From the NCBI GenBank assembly GCA_964618855.1, contig CAZUCD010000116.1:1-12270 (forward strand): DNA of 12,270 nt. Reading direction: 5' to 3'. A model generated the notes under the pieces. It had not been told where the DNA came from and ran no database searches. It worked only from the letters and a program-made list of their open reading frames with translations. The first letter of the stretch is position 1. Each line of letters starts with the position of its first letter. Both the position numbers and the translations under genes were made by a program. The DNA is from CAZUCD01 sp964618855 (lineage in GTDB: Bacteria; Sumerlaeota; Sumerlaeia; SLMS01; JANRJK01). Positions 1 through 8,352 of this stretch are shown here, piece after piece.

Positions 1-410
1 AGAACGAAGTCGACGCCGCCGTACATCTTCTTCAGATAGCGCTCGACCATCTCCGAGAGGTCCTGGGGCGTCTTGCCGCCCTCCGCCGTCGGCGGCGGCA
101 TGGTCTCGGCCAGCTCGCTCTCGACGATATCGGCCGTCAGCGTGTCCTCGGGAAGGTAGACGTTCTCGCCGTACTTCGCCACCGCCGCGTCACCGCAGTG
201 CACGTCGAACCAGACGATGCCCTTCTTCCCGCCGAAGACCTTCTTCACGGCGGCCTCGACGACGATGTTGGTCGCGCGCGTCACGTCGCGCCCGATGCCG
301 TCGCCCTCGATGCGCGGGATGATCGGATGATCCGGGACGTTCAGCGTGCCGTCCGCGTTGATGGTGATGCGGTCCCCCTCGGGAGGGGAGACGAGTTGGT
401 AGGTGGCCAT
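1..410 (-). CDS. icd: NADP-type isocitrate dehydrogenase, N-terminal part (runs off the window)
   Basis: The first 136 residues of an isocitrate dehydrogenase, the TCA-cycle enzyme converting isocitrate to 2-oxoglutarate and CO2 in the cytoplasm. Visible family features are LNVPDHPIIPRIEGDGIGRDVT (residues 23-44, split here as LNVPDHPIIP then RIEGDGIGRDVT), the beta-decarboxylating dehydrogenase N-terminus, then IVWFDVHCGD and YGENVYLPEDTL (80-91), all in the order seen in E. coli Icd. ATG at 410 is preceded by a weak AAGG ribosome site. In E. coli Icd the IKGPLTTPVGGG motif follows LPAETL within about 10 residues. Here it has not appeared after about 45 residues, which instead read TADIVESELAETM and onward. 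This suggests an insertion. The gene lies 89 bp behind the AsmA-like gene and may belong to the same unit. The family call is firm; full length and the NAD/NADP preference cannot be judged because the C-terminal part is missing. Confidence 0.9.
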   Translation of the reverse strand, partial: MATYQLVSPPEGDRITINADGTLNVPDHPIIPRIEGDGIGRDVTRATNIVVEAAVKKVFGGKKGIVWFDVHCGDAAVAKYGENVYLPEDTLTADIVESELAETMPPPTAEGGKTPQDLSEMVERYLKKMYGGVDFV

Positions 411-465
411 GTGGAAACCTTGAGGTAATGGGCTTGATTGACACGCAAGGGTCCCGACCGGTGGC

Positions 466-489
466 CCCGCGGGTCAAGCGGCGCGCGGG
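466..489. repeat. Short GC inverted repeat in the asmA-icd gap
   Basis: CCCGCG at 466-471 is complementary to CGCGGG at 484-489 around a 12-base loop, inside the 89 bp gap after the AsmA-like stop codon. In the direction of the minus-strand genes no T-run follows the stem, so it is not a recognisable intrinsic terminator. In such GC-rich DNA a 6 bp stem may be chance. Confidence 0.25.
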
Positions 490-499
490 AAAACCGGCT

Positions 500-3400
500 T
501 CAGTTGTAGAGGCTCTCGACCGACACCGCCGGGGACTTCCCCTCGCCAACCAGGCCGTCCAGGCGCACGCGCACGCCCAACCCGCGCGCGCGCGGGTGCA
601 GCTCCACCCCGTCACGCAACTCGCGCGGGCGCGAAGTCCTCGCCCGCGTCAGCGCCACGTCCGCCAGGGCGCTCACCCAGGGTAGCACGCCCTTGCGTGG
701 AATCGCGTTCCGGATCACGCCGGAGATGCGGATGTCCTTCGTGTCGTCACGGGGAGTGTCCGCCGAGAACGTGACGCGGTCCCCATCGGCGACGGCGTTC
801 AACCGGGCCTCGATCCTGCCGAGGTCCCCGAAGACCGCCTTCAGCGGCGTCCCCTGGAAGTGGCCCTCGGAGACCCGGGCCGCGATGCGCGCGAACAGGC
901 TGCGCGACAGTTCCTCCGCGGTGGCTCCCTCTCCGCGCGCCTCCAGGGTCGCCTCGAGTTTGCCCTTCACCCTCCCCGCCAGCGCGGGCGCGAAGCTGTC
1001 CACCCATGGCGTTGCGGACAGGCCCTCGATCCGCGCGTTGGTGTCAAAGGTGGGGGAATCGCCGCCCAGGTCCGCACGCGCCGAAAGTTCCAGCCGACCC
1101 TCCTCCGCATCCACGCGGAACTTGTCGACCGTGACCACCCCGTCGGCCAGGCGGGCCGCAATCTCCGCGTTCGGAAAGTGCAGTTTCCTGAACAGCAACT
1201 CCTTCGCCTCCAGAGTCAGCAGCCCGGTCACGTCGCGCGGAATGCGGAGGCCCGGCGCGACGGGCGTCTCGTCCTTCGGCCCCGGGGGCGCATTTCGGGA
1301 CGCAGGCATCGAGGGCTCACGCACGGTGGAGGCGAGTTCCAGCACGCGGTCGATCGCGATGCCATCACTCTTCATGTGCAATTCCGCATGGCGGGGGGAG
1401 GTGAGCCGGACCTCCCCCGAAAGCGTGAGGTCGTCCTCCTTGTCCTCGGAGTTCGGATGCTTGAGCAGCAACACCAAGTCGCGCACTTCGACTCGATCCA
1501 TCGTGGCCGTCGCCGCGCCACGAAACTCGGCACCCAGATCGCGCACATCAGCGTCCGAGACGGGCCATCGCACCTTGGTCAGGTTTCCCTCGAAGCTGAT
1601 CTCCGACCTGAGGTTTTCGGGGATGCCCGACGCGCGGACGAGGGCGTGGGCTTCCGCGAAGCCATCGGTTACCGGGATGCCGGCCACGGCGGCGAGGACG
1701 GGCGCATAGCGCCTGAGGTCGATCGGCCCGGAGTCGATGGCGAGTTCAAGCCTGCCCAGGTCGTCGCCGCCGCGCGACTCGGCCTCCCGGGTCAGTGGCA
1801 GCCGCGCCGGGCCGCGGAGCTTCGCGCTCAGCAGCGTGTCCTGCGGATCGGGCAGCACCGATCCGCCGTCTTCGCGAGGTTCCGTCCCAAGAACGGCGCG
1901 CAGTTCCCGTGTCAGCACCGTGCTCGTCTCCCCGTCGAGCTCGAACGCAACGTCGATCCCCGCGAGCAGCGGCGGGTGCGTCCAGCGCTCCGCCCTTCCC
2001 GGCACATCCAGCGGGGGCACGGGCAGGTGCCGCATGCGCGCGCGCAGCACGCTCTCGTTCTTTAGCGATGAAATCACGCCGGAGGTCCGCAGCTCGGCAT
2101 CAAATCGCGGCTCCTCGCCCGCGAGCCACTGGTTGAATCTCCTCGGCAGCACGTCCAGCAGCCGCCGGTTCCAGTCCGTCAGCGCCAGCGTCCCGTCATA
2201 CCTGCTGGAAGCCGTGTCCAGTTGCGCATCGAGGGCGATCTCCCCCCCGCGCACTCCATCGACGGTCGCAAGGAACTTCACGTCGCCGAGGGCCACGGTG
2301 CTTGCCGACTTGCGGAGCCTGCCCGCCAGCGACATGTCGATCGGCGCCGGGAAGTCGCTCAGCCTTACGGAGCGCACCGCGGCGCTGAACGCGTTCTCGA
2401 TCTCGAGGGCGCCCAGGTCCACGGCGAGTCCCCCAGCCGGAATGAGCGCCTTGAACTCGAACTCGGCGAACCCGCCCTCGATCGTACGGCCGACGAAGGG
2501 CATCAGCGCCTCGCGCAGTCGCGGACTCAGCGCGGCGAGGTCCTTCCGGCCCCCCAGCCGAACCTCCGCGGGCCCCGTCTGGCGCCCTCCGTTCCGCGAC
2601 ACCGCAAACGGTGCGCTCGTTGCCAGCGTCAGGATCGGCTCGGAAACCCCGGCCTCCCGGATTCCACCCGACAGGCCCTCCACCACCAGCGTGCCGCTCG
2701 TGTCGTAGTCCCCCCGCTCCTCAATGTCGAAGGACAGGGGGGAAAACAGCGTCGGCAGGACGCGCAGGTCCCGTCCCCATTGACGCATCTCGAACTTCGT
2801 GGCGCGTCCGAATTCGCGCGTGCGCGCGTCGAACTCCAGGCCGATCTCCGCATCGCGTCCCGCGATCTCCTGAAGGCGTCCGAGGGGCACGCGCTCGAGG
2901 ACATCGGTCGCGGCGCCTATGCCGGCCGCCTTGACCTCCGCCAGCCGGTCGATCACCGAGGAGTTGAGCCCGTCGATCAGCAGGTGCGTGCGGCCCTCGC
3001 CGGAGGTGGCGTCCGCGCTTGCGGATGCCTTCACCCGAACCGGCGGAAACGCGGGGTCGAGTGTCGCGCTGGTCTCGAAGTCCCTGAGCTCCAGGGTCGT
3101 CCCCGACTGCGCGAACTCGATCCTGCCGGCGAACTCGGGAAGCGGCTTCATGGCGCGTCCAAACAGGATGTCATCCGCGTGGAACTCGCCGGCGAGGCTG
3201 GTGAGGTCGTGCGCGAGCGTGCCGCTGTTGAGCTCCGCGGCGGCCCGGACGTTCAGAGTGCCACCACGGATCGGAACCCCGGAACGCTCCAGGGTTTCCT
3301 GCCATGTTGCGAGCTCGACCCTCGGGATGTCGAAGACGAGGCGCGCCCCCGCGGTGCGCGAGGCGCGTCGCGCGAGCGCCAGGTTCTCCAGCGCCGGGCG

Positions 3401-5986
3401 CAGCAGCCCGGAAATGCCCTCGGCCGGCCCCCGCGAGTTCGCCAGGTCCTCGAGCTGCTTGGCGGCACCCGCCTCGACCGTCGGCATGTCGAACACCGCG
3501 GGCAGCGTTCCCTCCAGCACGAGCGACATGAGCACGTCCGACCTCTTGTCCAGCAGGCGCAGGTCGAAGACGTCCGCAGCCACCTCGTCCTTCACGCGGT
3601 CGAGGGCGAACATCTGCTCCCACCGGATGTCGATGCGCTGGTGAACCGTGTCCGTCGATCCGCCGGGCAGGCGCAGGAACGCGCCGGGGGCGAGGTCCAG
3701 GATCTGGATCACCGAGTGAATGCGGTGCGTCTCACCGAGCGTTCCGACCAGGTAGGCGCGAGCCCGCGCCACGGAGCCCCTGCTCCCCGGGCTCATCCCG
3801 AGCAGGTCGAGGATGCGGTCGTACAGCGGCTGCGCCAGGGTTTCGGACAGGTCGAATGTCTGAATCTGGAGGAGCACCTCGATCATCTCGCGCGAGAGTG
3901 ATTCGAGCTGGAGCTCGAAGTGTCCCCTTCCTGTAGAGAAGTCGATGTATGTGGGCGCCGGCGGCCCGAACTCGCCATCGGGACCGCCTCGCGACAGCGC
4001 GAGCTCCAGGTCGAACTCCCGCCCGTCGGATGTCAGCCCCCCATCGCGGTCTATGGCGATGCCCGCGCGCAGATCCGTCGCTGTGATGCGGGAAAGGTCC
4101 TGCAGGAAGCTCCCCCGGCCCGAGACGCGGATCGGATGGTCGAGCTCCGGAAATCGAATGTCGTCCATGGAAAGCTCGGCGTTCACCTCGTTCGTCCGGT
4201 CGGCACCGCGGAACAGCACCTCCACGTCCAACGTCGTCTTTCCGTCGTCGAGGGTCCTTCCGAGTACGGGAGCCACGATGTCGTTCACGAGGTTCTGGTC
4301 GTTCAGGTCCATCTTGAAGCGCAGCGCTGCATCCTCCACGGACAGGACGCGGAGGAACTCCGACCCGAGGGACAAGAGGCGGCCGATGGTGGCGGTGAGG
4401 CGGTCATAGTTGGCGAACTTGATGTTTGGGGGGACGCGCCTCGGCGGCACGGCGACGCGATCAAGCACGCGCCTCATCGCGCCAAACTCGAACGGCCGGA
4501 GTTCCACGCCCTTGGTGGGATCCGTCTCCTTCGCCAGCGTCAGCGAGAAGAGCGGATCCGTGACCGTGATGTCGTCCCGCGTCGCGTAGAGCGTCGCCCG
4601 GATGTTTCCGAGTTCCGTCTTCTCGTCGGCGAAGGTCTGGAGCTCCAGCGACAGGCGCGCGGGCAGACCGCCCTCCCCCCGCCCACCGCCTCCAAGCGCG
4701 CCGAGCGGCAGGTCGCTGAGGGTCACGCGAAAGTTCGAGTCGATCCTGAACGGGGGGGACTCGCCCGGCTGCTCCGCCGCATAGGCGCCGATGCCCTGGC
4801 CGGCGATGCGCCATTCGACGAAGATGCGCGAGCGGTCGCGCAACAGGCGGGTGCTCGCGGCGAACGCATCCACGCGTTCGAGGAACGCGGCGCGCTTCTC
4901 CGGCACCACGAGCCGCGTGATCACGTCAGCGAGCTCGCGTGGGCGGGCGTCCGCGGAAATCAGTCCCTCCATGCGACCCGCAATCGGGTCGAAGTAGAAG
5001 TCCCGGATTTCGACGGCGTTTGGGGAGTCCGCAGCAGGGATGCGGAGCCGCATCTTCTCGAAGGGAATGCCCTTGGGCCGGGTCACGGCGCGCCGCAGGG
5101 GCATGTCCGCGCTCGCGGTCAGCAGCACATCCGCGCCATCGAACAGTTCCAACGCGGCAGCCATGTCATTGCCGGGAAAGTTGCGCAGCTCCCGGATGTC
5201 GAGCGAACCGCGCGCCTCGTGCGTGAAGTCCACCCCCATGCCCCGCAGCGTCATCGTGCCGCGCGTCTGGACGCGGAGCAGCTTGTCCACGCGTCCGATC
5301 TCCGCGGGCGGCGCGTCCACGGTGGCGTCCGGCGAATCGGGGGAGGAGAGCACGATCGGCTCGAGGCTGCGGTAGGTGAAGACGAGCCCTCCCACGATGC
5401 CGTCGTGACGGAATCTGAAGTGGACGCCGTTGAGGGCCGACTCCTCGATGTACAGTCCGGGGAGCCCGTCCATCTCCGGCGCTGCGGACGCGTCGATGGG
5501 CTTGCTTGCAAGCAGGGCGGCCAGACTGTCCGCAAAGCTGTTGCGGTCCTGCGCGTCCTTGCGGACCGCGATGGTCAGGCCGTCGGTTTCCAGCCGCTTG
5601 ATGACGATCCGGGATGGCCGGGACTTCCAGCTCAGCGAGACGAGGACCCTGTCGGCGGAAAGGACGGGCGGTGCGCCGGGGACGTCGGGAATCGCATCCT
5701 TGAGGGAGATGCCCTCCAGCTCCAGCGTCGGCGGGAACAGGGCGGGGCGGATCGTGCGTATCGAAAGATGGTCGGCGTAGTCGGGACCCAGGGCGCGCTC
5801 CAGCACGGTGCCGCGCCAGAACCAATCCGACTGCACCACGATGGCCACTGTCCCGATGAGGATCAGCAGAACCGGCAGCGCGACGGTGGCCACGCGCTTC
5901 AGCAGGCGCCCGCGCCTCCACCGGCCCTTCGGCGGTGGAGCGGCCGCGATTTCCTGCGTCGCTTCCTTGTCCGGGTCCCTGCTCAT
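500..5986 (-). CDS. Giant AsmA-like envelope protein (1828 aa), likely lipid-transport bridge
   Basis: An 1828-residue protein with a short cytoplasmic N-terminus, one membrane helix at about residues 32-52 (VATVALPVLLILIGTVAIVV), then a long extra-cytoplasmic region. That region has alternating short beta-type segments with recurring phrases such as LELEGISL, LTLSGEVRL and LRIPRDVTGLLTLEAKELLF. The last ~250 residues (about 1580-1828) resemble the AsmA-like C-terminal region (AsmA_2 type), with ATPWVDSFAPALAGRVKGKL and LSRSLFARIAARVSEGHFQG. Known relatives (AsmA, TamB, YhdP, YdbH) are inner-membrane-anchored beta-groove proteins that move phospholipid towards the outer membrane, or assist outer-membrane assembly. 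This one is clearly longer than TamB or YhdP (about 1260 aa). The start ATG at 5986 is chosen because it overlaps the preceding gene's stop as ATGA and has GGAAGAG about 11 bases upstream. A reading 35 codons longer (to 6091) would be Arg/Gly-rich sequence lying inside the upstream gene. The family is fairly secure; the exact subfamily and cargo are inferred. Confidence 0.85.
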   Translation of the reverse strand: MSRDPDKEATQEIAAAPPPKGRWRRGRLLKRVATVALPVLLILIGTVAIVVQSDWFWRGTVLERALGPDYADHLSIRTIRPALFPPTLELEGISLKDAIPDVPGAPPVLSADRVLVSLSWKSRPSRIVIKRLETDGLTIAVRKDAQDRNSFADSLAALLASKPIDASAAPEMDGLPGLYIEESALNGVHFRFRHDGIVGGLVFTYRSLEPIVLSSPDSPDATVDAPPAEIGRVDKLLRVQTRGTMTLRGMGVDFTHEARGSLDIRELRNFPGNDMAAALELFDGADVLLTASADMPLRRAVTRPKGIPFEKMRLRIPAADSPNAVEIRDFYFDPIAGRMEGLISADARPRELADVITRLVVPEKRAAFLERVDAFAASTRLLRDRSRIFVEWRIAGQGIGAYAAEQPGESPPFRIDSNFRVTLSDLPLGALGGGGRGEGGLPARLSLELQTFADEKTELGNIRATLYATRDDITVTDPLFSLTLAKETDPTKGVELRPFEFGAMRRVLDRVAVPPRRVPPNIKFANYDRLTATIGRLLSLGSEFLRVLSVEDAALRFKMDLNDQNLVNDIVAPVLGRTLDDGKTTLDVEVLFRGADRTNEVNAELSMDDIRFPELDHPIRVSGRGSFLQDLSRITATDLRAGIAIDRDGGLTSDGREFDLELALSRGGPDGEFGPPAPTYIDFSTGRGHFELQLESLSREMIEVLLQIQTFDLSETLAQPLYDRILDLLGMSPGSRGSVARARAYLVGTLGETHRIHSVIQILDLAPGAFLRLPGGSTDTVHQRIDIRWEQMFALDRVKDEVAADVFDLRLLDKRSDVLMSLVLEGTLPAVFDMPTVEAGAAKQLEDLANSRGPAEGISGLLRPALENLALARRASRTAGARLVFDIPRVELATWQETLERSGVPIRGGTLNVRAAAELNSGTLAHDLTSLAGEFHADDILFGRAMKPLPEFAGRIEFAQSGTTLELRDFETSATLDPAFPPVRVKASASADATSGEGRTHLLIDGLNSSVIDRLAEVKAAGIGAATDVLERVPLGRLQEIAGRDAEIGLEFDARTREFGRATKFEMRQWGRDLRVLPTLFSPLSFDIEERGDYDTSGTLVVEGLSGGIREAGVSEPILTLATSAPFAVSRNGGRQTGPAEVRLGGRKDLAALSPRLREALMPFVGRTIEGGFAEFEFKALIPAGGLAVDLGALEIENAFSAAVRSVRLSDFPAPIDMSLAGRLRKSASTVALGDVKFLATVDGVRGGEIALDAQLDTASSRYDGTLALTDWNRRLLDVLPRRFNQWLAGEEPRFDAELRTSGVISSLKNESVLRARMRHLPVPPLDVPGRAERWTHPPLLAGIDVAFELDGETSTVLTRELRAVLGTEPREDGGSVLPDPQDTLLSAKLRGPARLPLTREAESRGGDDLGRLELAIDSGPIDLRRYAPVLAAVAGIPVTDGFAEAHALVRASGIPENLRSEISFEGNLTKVRWPVSDADVRDLGAEFRGAATATMDRVEVRDLVLLLKHPNSEDKEDDLTLSGEVRLTSPRHAELHMKSDGIAIDRVLELASTVREPSMPASRNAPPGPKDETPVAPGLRIPRDVTGLLTLEAKELLFRKLHFPNAEIAARLADGVVTVDKFRVDAEEGRLELSARADLGGDSPTFDTNARIEGLSATPWVDSFAPALAGRVKGKLEATLEARGEGATAEELSRSLFARIAARVSEGHFQGTPLKAVFGDLGRIEARLNAVADGDRVTFSADTPRDDTKDIRISGVIRNAIPRKGVLPWVSALADVALTRARTSRPRELRDGVELHPRARGLGVRVRLDGLVGEGKSPAVSVESLYN

Positions 5987-6876
5987 GCCATGTCGATCTC
6001 TTCCACGAAGGCGGGTGCCAGTCCCCACTGTTCGCCGACTCGGCGCGCTGCGTCCGCCCCGGTTCCCTTCGCGCGCCCCAGGAACAGACACGTCAGGTTG
6101 GCCCCGGTTTTGACGTCCGCTTCCCTTGTGAAGACATCAGCCACGCCGGACAGCCCCGCAAGCCCCTCCGCGGCGCCGTCCAAGTCCCCCGGCGATTTCA
6201 CGGCCCACGCCGCAAGCGCGCAACCCGCGAATCCAAGCGCCCGAGCCGAGTAGCGGAAGCGGACCCGCCGAAGCACCCGCGACACCACAAGCCGCTTGGC
6301 GGCTGCCACGACCGCCTCCGCCGGCGCTCCGAGCGACTCCCCCAACCCCACCCATGGCGACACCGCAATGGCAGGCGCGCGCACCTCCAGCAACGCCTGC
6401 GCGAGCCGGGCATCCAGCGGGAATGCGAACTCCAGACGCGGCCGATCCCCCATCCCCGCCCGCGTCGTCCGGTCCGAGTCCGCCGCGAGCAGGTCCAGGC
6501 CTTCGGCCATCTCGGGGCGCAGTCGCCCCCAGCACTTCCGGCACCTCTTCGATGCCCACCCCGGAGGCCCCACATCCCCGAGCGCCATCGTGCTCGCCAA
6601 GGGGGACTTTCCGCACAGCACCGACCAGCGAACGTGAATCCCCGGTGATGTCAGGCCATCACCCAGCGCCTCCCGTGCCTCGACGAGGTCCGGATTCAAC
6701 TCCCCCTGCCAGCCAAGGAGGACGCCCGAGCCCACGAGGTCCTGCACGAGTCCGCCCAGCTTCTCCGGAGTCGCGAACAGGCCTGATGCCAGTCGTTCCC
6801 AAAACGGCAGGTCGAACGGGATCGCACTCTGCGTGCTGTGGATCAGCTTCAGGGCGACGGGGTCGAGGTCGGTCAC
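5983..6876 (-). CDS. AhbA/AhbB-NirDLGH-like protein (siroheme decarboxylase/AsnC-type fold), divergent
   Basis: A 297-residue protein. Residues 1-65 look like the winged-helix start of the siroheme decarboxylase family (LDPVALKLIHSTQSAIPFDL, then a recognition-helix-like stretch and GSGVLLGWQGEL). Residues 152-297 look like a second, complete unit: PLDARLAQALLEVRAPAIAV, then RLVVSRVLRRVRFRYSARALGF, then an AsnC-like ferredoxin-fold stretch ending VGEQWGLAPAF. AhbA/AhbB decarboxylate siroheme on the alternative haem route, and NirDLGH act in haem d1 synthesis. Relatives of this fold also include Lrp/AsnC regulators. Between the two units lies a segment (80-145) with C88, C112 and C115 (CRKC), where a first AsnC-type domain would be expected. 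The usual RRFG-x4-HRxLGY-like motif reads RRVRFRYSARALGF here, without the His, so catalysis is doubtful. The GTG start at 6876 overlaps the ygfZ stop (GTGA); an in-frame extension to 7002 lies inside ygfZ and is rejected. No ahbC, ahbD or nir genes are in the window. The fold call is moderate; the function is unknown. Confidence 0.6.
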   Translation of the reverse strand: MTDLDPVALKLIHSTQSAIPFDLPFWERLASGLFATPEKLGGLVQDLVGSGVLLGWQGELNPDLVEAREALGDGLTSPGIHVRWSVLCGKSPLASTMALGDVGPPGWASKRCRKCWGRLRPEMAEGLDLLAADSDRTTRAGMGDRPRLEFAFPLDARLAQALLEVRAPAIAVSPWVGLGESLGAPAEAVVAAAKRLVVSRVLRRVRFRYSARALGFAGCALAAWAVKSPGDLDGAAEGLAGLSGVADVFTREADVKTGANLTCLFLGRAKGTGADAARRVGEQWGLAPAFVEEIDMA

Positions 6877-7892
6877 GGGAAGGGAAGTTCCACCACGACG
6901 CCGCCAGCCTGCCCGGCCAGGATGCGTGTTCCCGGGGCCCGGTGCGCCCACTTCATCATCGCCAGGCCGATGCACTTGCCGAGCCTTGGCGACCAAGTGC
7001 AACTCGTGAGTGTCCCTGCACCTTGTCCATCAACCGTGAGCGCCGTGCGCGGTGGGGGCGGGTCCTCCGAATCAAGGACAACCCCGCGCAACTGCCTCGC
7101 TGGATGGCCCAGGTTCGTGATCTTCGCGATGGTCTCCTGCCCGGGATAGCACCCCTTGTCGAAGTGGATGGCGCTCGAGAGGTTCGCATCCAGAGGAATG
7201 GTCGTCTCGTCGAGGTCAAATCCCCACCATGGCGTGCCCGACTCGATGCGAACCGTGTCGAACGCCAGGAAGCCTGCACGGGCGCCGGCCGCTCCTCCGA
7301 GTGCATCCCTGAACGCATCCGTCCCCGGCCCCAGAACCGCAGTCGCTCCGGCGGCGATCTCCGACCGCCATACCAGAACGCGCTCACCTGCGATGGAACC
7401 GGTCGCCAGGGCGCGGGGTCCCGGGGCTCGGATGCCGAGGCCTGCCAGCCGTGATTCCGACTGCGGACCCACGAGCGCGAACACTCCGTGGAGACCCCCC
7501 TCGTCGGCGAACCGCGCGTCCTCCGTGAAGACATAGCGGTCGAGGAGTGCCGCGAGCGCGGGCCCGGCGGATGCCGGGGTCGAAAGGAGGAGCGTCGTCG
7601 CACCGTCGGCTAGAAGCTCCAAGTCGGCCTGCATTCGGCCCTCCGCGCCGAGTAGTGTCGCGCGAAGGACTGCGCCGTCGTCCATGTCGTCCACCTTCTG
7701 GCTCAGGCGGCGGTTCAGATACTCGCGGTGGTCCGCGCCCGATGCGCGGACCGTGCTCATCCACGAAAGGTCCACGAGCGCGCACGCCGAGCGCATCGCG
7801 CGATACTCCGCCTCCGGGTCCCCATAGTGGGCGGCCACGCGGACACCCATCACCGTCATTTCCTGCGAGGGTTCCGTGCCAGTGTCGGCCAT
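6873..7892 (-). CDS. ygfZ: YgfZ/GcvT-like folate-binding protein
   Basis: A 339-residue member of the YgfZ/IBA57 branch of the GcvT-like family. The hallmark KGCYPGQE sits at residues 246-253, with the conserved Cys at 248, preceded by TIPLDANLSSAIHFD. The N-terminal half (YRAMRSACALVDLSWMSTVRASGAD) is the tetrahydrofolate-binding GcvT-type domain start. YgfZ proteins bind folate and support the assembly or repair of certain Fe-S enzymes, including MiaB-type tRNA modification, in the cytoplasm. The KGCYxGQE motif separates it from the glycine-cleavage T-protein itself. ATG at 7892 is preferred because GGATGG lies 5 bases upstream. ATG at 7901 and TTG at 7913 are in-frame alternatives that add only 3 and 7 residues. 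The upstream membrane-protein gene ends 28 bp before this start, and the stop overlaps the next gene's GTG start. Family call is firm; the target Fe-S proteins are unknown. Confidence 0.92.
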   Translation of the reverse strand: MADTGTEPSQEMTVMGVRVAAHYGDPEAEYRAMRSACALVDLSWMSTVRASGADHREYLNRRLSQKVDDMDDGAVLRATLLGAEGRMQADLELLADGATTLLLSTPASAGPALAALLDRYVFTEDARFADEGGLHGVFALVGPQSESRLAGLGIRAPGPRALATGSIAGERVLVWRSEIAAGATAVLGPGTDAFRDALGGAAGARAGFLAFDTVRIESGTPWWGFDLDETTIPLDANLSSAIHFDKGCYPGQETIAKITNLGHPARQLRGVVLDSEDPPPPRTALTVDGQGAGTLTSCTWSPRLGKCIGLAMMKWAHRAPGTRILAGQAGGVVVELPFP

Positions 7893-7920
7893 GTCATCCA
7901 TCCGTGGTGGCAATTGGGCC

Positions 7921-8352
7921 TCAGCCCTTCAGGTCCAGGCCCGGCAATCCCGCCGTGCGGTGCGGGGCGTGGACGAGGAAGAAAAGGAGCGTCACGAGGG
8001 CGAACGGCACGTAGGTCGCCCCCAGGATCACGGTCGGGTAGTACCCGATGCCGAGGGCCGGGGGCTGGCTCCGGACGGCGAGTCCGACATTAACCACCGC
8101 CGGCAGGTTGAGCACCATCAGGGCGGTCCCCTTGCCGCCGATCCTCTCATGCGCGTTGTCGGTCGTCCCCTGCGGCGCAGCGCCGCGTGCGAGGGCGAGA
8201 ACCGAGGACTCGCGGAAGATGTCCCGCGCGAGGCGGTCGCTCGCGATGACATTCGCGGCAAACAGGACGGCAAAGACCCAGACGAAGTACTTCAGGCGAC
8301 GCTCGACCAACTGTGCATCGCGGCGCGCCTCATCGACGTGGATGGGGTTCAC
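7921..8352 (-). CDS. Small membrane protein with about three transmembrane helices, unknown function
   Basis: A 143-residue protein that I do not recognise. It has a charged N-terminus (VDEARRDAQLVERRLK), a helix at about 22-38 (YFVWVFAVLFAANVIAS), a hydrophilic loop (about 39-73, with HERIGGKG), a hydrophobic stretch at 76-93 (TALMVLNLPAVVNVGLAV), and a long one at about 103-128 that could be one or two passes (ILGATYVPFALVTLLFFLV). It ends in a short basic tail. The GTG at 8352 overlaps the stop of the TPR gene (GTGA) and has AGGGGAT a few bases upstream, a good ribosome site. Longer in-frame readings to 8712 give Arg/Gly/Pro-rich sequence antisense-like in composition and lie entirely inside the TPR gene. 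Tight coupling with the membrane-anchored TPR protein suggests they act together in the cytoplasmic membrane, but that is inference only. Confidence 0.75.
   Translation of the reverse strand: MNPIHVDEARRDAQLVERRLKYFVWVFAVLFAANVIASDRLARDIFRESSVLALARGAAPQGTTDNAHERIGGKGTALMVLNLPAVVNVGLAVRSQPPALGIGYYPTVILGATYVPFALVTLLFFLVHAPHRTAGLPGLDLKG

Noticed and set aside
466..489. Inverted repeat as an intrinsic terminator after the AsmA gene
   Set aside because: No T-run follows in the minus-strand direction, and the stem is only 6 bp.
190..615. 141-codon minus-strand open frame overlapping the start of icd and the end of the AsmA gene
   Set aside because: Arg-rich sequence out of frame with both real genes; no similarity recognised.
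2222..3901. 559-codon plus-strand open frame inside the AsmA-like gene
   Set aside because: Same compositional artefact; no domain, no ribosome site of note.
5987..6091. 35-codon N-terminal extension of the AsmA-like protein
   Set aside because: It lies within the preceding gene, is Arg/Gly-rich, and the ATGA overlap plus the membrane helix position favour the start at 5986.
3920..6253. 777-codon open frame on the plus strand antisense to the AsmA-like gene
   Set aside because: Its product is rich in Arg, His, Gln and Gly with no recognisable domain. It is the expected by-product of high-GC third positions on the opposite strand.
6873..7892. Glycine cleavage T-protein (GcvT)
   Set aside because: The KGCYPGQE motif and the absence of gcvH/gcvP nearby identify the YgfZ branch.
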